Below the pieces are notes generated by a model. The model saw only the letters and a program-made list of their open reading frames with translations, searched no databases and was not told where the DNA came from. The position numbers and the translations under genes were made by a program. From JAKAGZ01 sp964595355 (GTDB lineage: Bacteria; Bacteroidota; Ignavibacteria; Ignavibacteriales; Ignavibacteriaceae): a stretch of 7,283 bases of DNA. Positions 6,610-7,283 of the stretch are shown here, piece by piece (the first letter of the stretch is position 1; each line of letters opens with the position of its first letter). The DNA lies in contig CAZQQD010000119.1 of assembly GCA_964595355.1 (NCBI GenBank), positions 1 to 7,283 on the forward strand. The letters are read 5' to 3'.

Positions 6610-6639
6610 TTGCTTAAATTCCTTCCATTTCTTAACTTA
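6610..6639 (+). repeat. 30-base direct repeat, left copy
   Basis: This copy matches the block at 7154-7183 in 27 of 30 positions, with shared core TTCCTTCCATT (6619-6629). It lies 107 bases before the STAS-like gene. The matching right copy lies just after that gene. Confidence 0.7.
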
Positions 6640-6687
6640 AATCTGTCTTACATTCATTAAGCCTAATCCATATACAATTCCTGTTTT

Positions 6688-6715
6688 TTGCGCGAATGTT
6701 TTGTGCACATAATTA
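6688..6715 (+). promoter_or_regulatory. Candidate promoter of the STAS-like gene
   Basis: TTGCGC, a 16-base spacer and TAATTA lie about 30 bases before the start codon. This resembles a housekeeping -35/-10 pair with a slightly short spacer. No Bacteroidota-type TAnnTTTG box is seen. AT-rich sequence gives such matches easily. Confidence 0.25.
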
Positions 6716-6722
6716 TTAACCA

Positions 6723-6739
6723 CTCAACTATTTGAGAGG
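6723..6739 (+). promoter_or_regulatory. Ribosome binding site of the STAS-like gene, partly in a small hairpin
   Basis: GAGAGG (6734-6739) lies six bases before the ATG and fixes the start at 6746. Its first three bases are also the end of a five-base stem, CTCAA/TTGAG (6723-6727 with 6732-6736, loop CTAT). The stem is weak, so any effect on translation would be small. Confidence 0.6.
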
Positions 6740-6745
6740 CATTTT

Positions 6746-7111
6746 ATGAAATGGGAAATCAATTATTACGAGAATGACGATATACTTACGGTTAAGGCCG
6801 AGGGTACTATTGATGTTGAATCAGAGGAAACTCTGCGTAATGATGTTGTTAAATCTATGAGAGAAAACACTTGCAAGCGGCTCTTAATTGATTTAAAAAA
6901 CATTGAAATTAAATTAAGCACATTTGAAATTTATGATATTCCCCGAAAGTACATGGAGCAAAGTATATCCCGGGATACTAAAATGGCAATACTTTTCCCC
7001 GAATCAGAATCACGCGACTTTAATTTTTATGAAACTGTAAGCCGAAATGCAGGTTATGATGTAATGTTGTTCCCTGAATTTGATACAGCAATGAAATGGT
7101 TAAAAGAATAA
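6746..7111 (+). CDS. STAS/SpoIIAA-like domain protein, single domain
   Basis: A 121-residue soluble protein with no signal peptide or membrane segment. The pattern fits a STAS or SpoIIAA-like fold: a beta-rich N-terminus with ILTVKAEGTIDVES (13-26), a helix, a hydrophobic strand KRLLIDLKNIEI (44-55), a second strand TKMAILFPE (78-86), and a C-terminal LFPEFDTAMKWL (108-119), much like the closing strand-helix of SpoIIAA-like proteins. The DSSG phosphorylation motif of anti-anti-sigma factors is not present; Ser58 or Thr59 lie near the equivalent place, but I cannot align them securely. The start is supported by GAGAGG six bases upstream. It is a single gene on the opposite strand from the rest, with no kinase, phosphatase or sigma factor in view, so no partner can be named. 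The family call is from overall pattern and is moderate; the specific role is unknown. Confidence 0.7.
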   Translation: MKWEINYYENDDILTVKAEGTIDVESEETLRNDVVKSMRENTCKRLLIDLKNIEIKLSTFEIYDIPRKYMEQSISRDTKMAILFPESESRDFNFYETVSRNAGYDVMLFPEFDTAMKWLKE

Positions 7112-7153
7112 ACGATAATGCCCTATATAATACTGCTAATTTCAAAATATTTC

Positions 7154-7183
7154 TTGCTTAAGTTCCTTCCATTCCTTAAGTTA
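7154..7183 (+). repeat. 30-base direct repeat, right copy
   Basis: It differs from 6610-6639 at three of 30 positions. In this copy CTTAAG occurs twice, 18 bases apart (7157-7162 and 7175-7180), giving an internal inverted repeat; the left copy has CTTAAA and CTTAAC in these places. It begins 43 bases after the STAS-like gene. Confidence 0.7.
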
Positions 7184-7214
7184 TGAAAAAAGGTTGGTAA
7201 CTTCCCACTCTAAA

Positions 7215-7233
7215 GCCGGGAAAAGCAGCCGGC
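7215..7233 (+). terminator. Possible terminator after the STAS-like gene
   Basis: GCCGG/CCGGC arms enclose a nine-base loop, preceded by AAA and followed by ATTTCTCTT. The stem is short and the T-run is interrupted. Its place about 100 bases after the stop codon fits a terminator. Confidence 0.35.
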
Positions 7234-7283
7234 ATTTCTCTTAAGAAGTATTGTTAATTTTCATCGTCTTTAAATAGTTTTTT

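Larger units (their letters stand above)
5981..6745. other. 765-base gene-free region between glcD and the STAS-like gene
   Basis: I find no convincing gene on either strand. The first part (5981-6196), upstream of glcD, holds four short palindromes and one longer inverted repeat. Positions 6197-6345 are AT-rich with nothing clear except a distant GCTCC/GGAGC pairing (6272-6276 with 6325-6329). Positions 6346-6425 are GC-richer and hold three hairpins in a row. Positions 6474-6528 hold an 11-bp tandem repeat. A 30-base repeat copy and a promoter candidate precede the plus-strand gene. The divergent genes on each side mean both promoters should lie here. Confidence 0.7.

Overview
The window is AT-rich bacterial DNA. 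It most likely comes from the Ignavibacteria/Chlorobi/Bacteroidota side of the tree. The evidence is an alternative complex III (ACIII, act) locus with a pentaheme ActA and a Tat-type ActB, the AT-rich composition, and short palindromic intergenic repeats with TCCC/ACGGGA cores. This placement rests on gene content and recall, not on a phylogeny.

Layout. Positions 1-2884 (minus strand) hold the start of an act operon: actA (pentaheme cytochrome c), an unrecognised 73-residue membrane-type protein, and actB (molybdopterin-oxidoreductase-like subunit), which runs off the left edge. Positions 2885-3230 are an AT-rich spacer with a weak hairpin and a possible dispersed repeat. Positions 3231-5980 (minus strand) hold glcD and glcF, a translationally coupled pair for a flavin/Fe-S 2-hydroxyacid (glycolate or D-lactate type) dehydrogenase, with no glcE between them. 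Positions 5981-6745 have no convincing gene. They hold four palindromes upstream of glcD, three consecutive small hairpins, a five-copy 11-bp tandem repeat, and the promoter side of the last gene. Positions 6746-7111 (plus strand) encode a small STAS/SpoIIAA-like protein flanked by a 30-bp direct repeat. Positions 7112-7283 hold the second copy of that repeat and a possible terminator, with no gene seen.

How the genes fit together. GlcD/GlcF-type enzymes pass electrons from a 2-hydroxyacid through FAD and Fe-S clusters to the quinone pool. ACIII oxidises quinol and reduces a periplasmic electron carrier. Both units lie on the same strand with glcDF upstream, so the segment reads as a respiratory block: hydroxyacid to menaquinone to ACIII to a terminal oxidase outside the window. 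Co-regulation is an inference; the 346-base spacer could hold a separate act promoter.

No complete, clearly novel system is visible. The best leads are the 73-residue protein between actA and actB, the palindrome that encodes part of an extra C-terminal tail on GlcD, and the repeat-rich gene-free stretch between glcD and the STAS-like gene.
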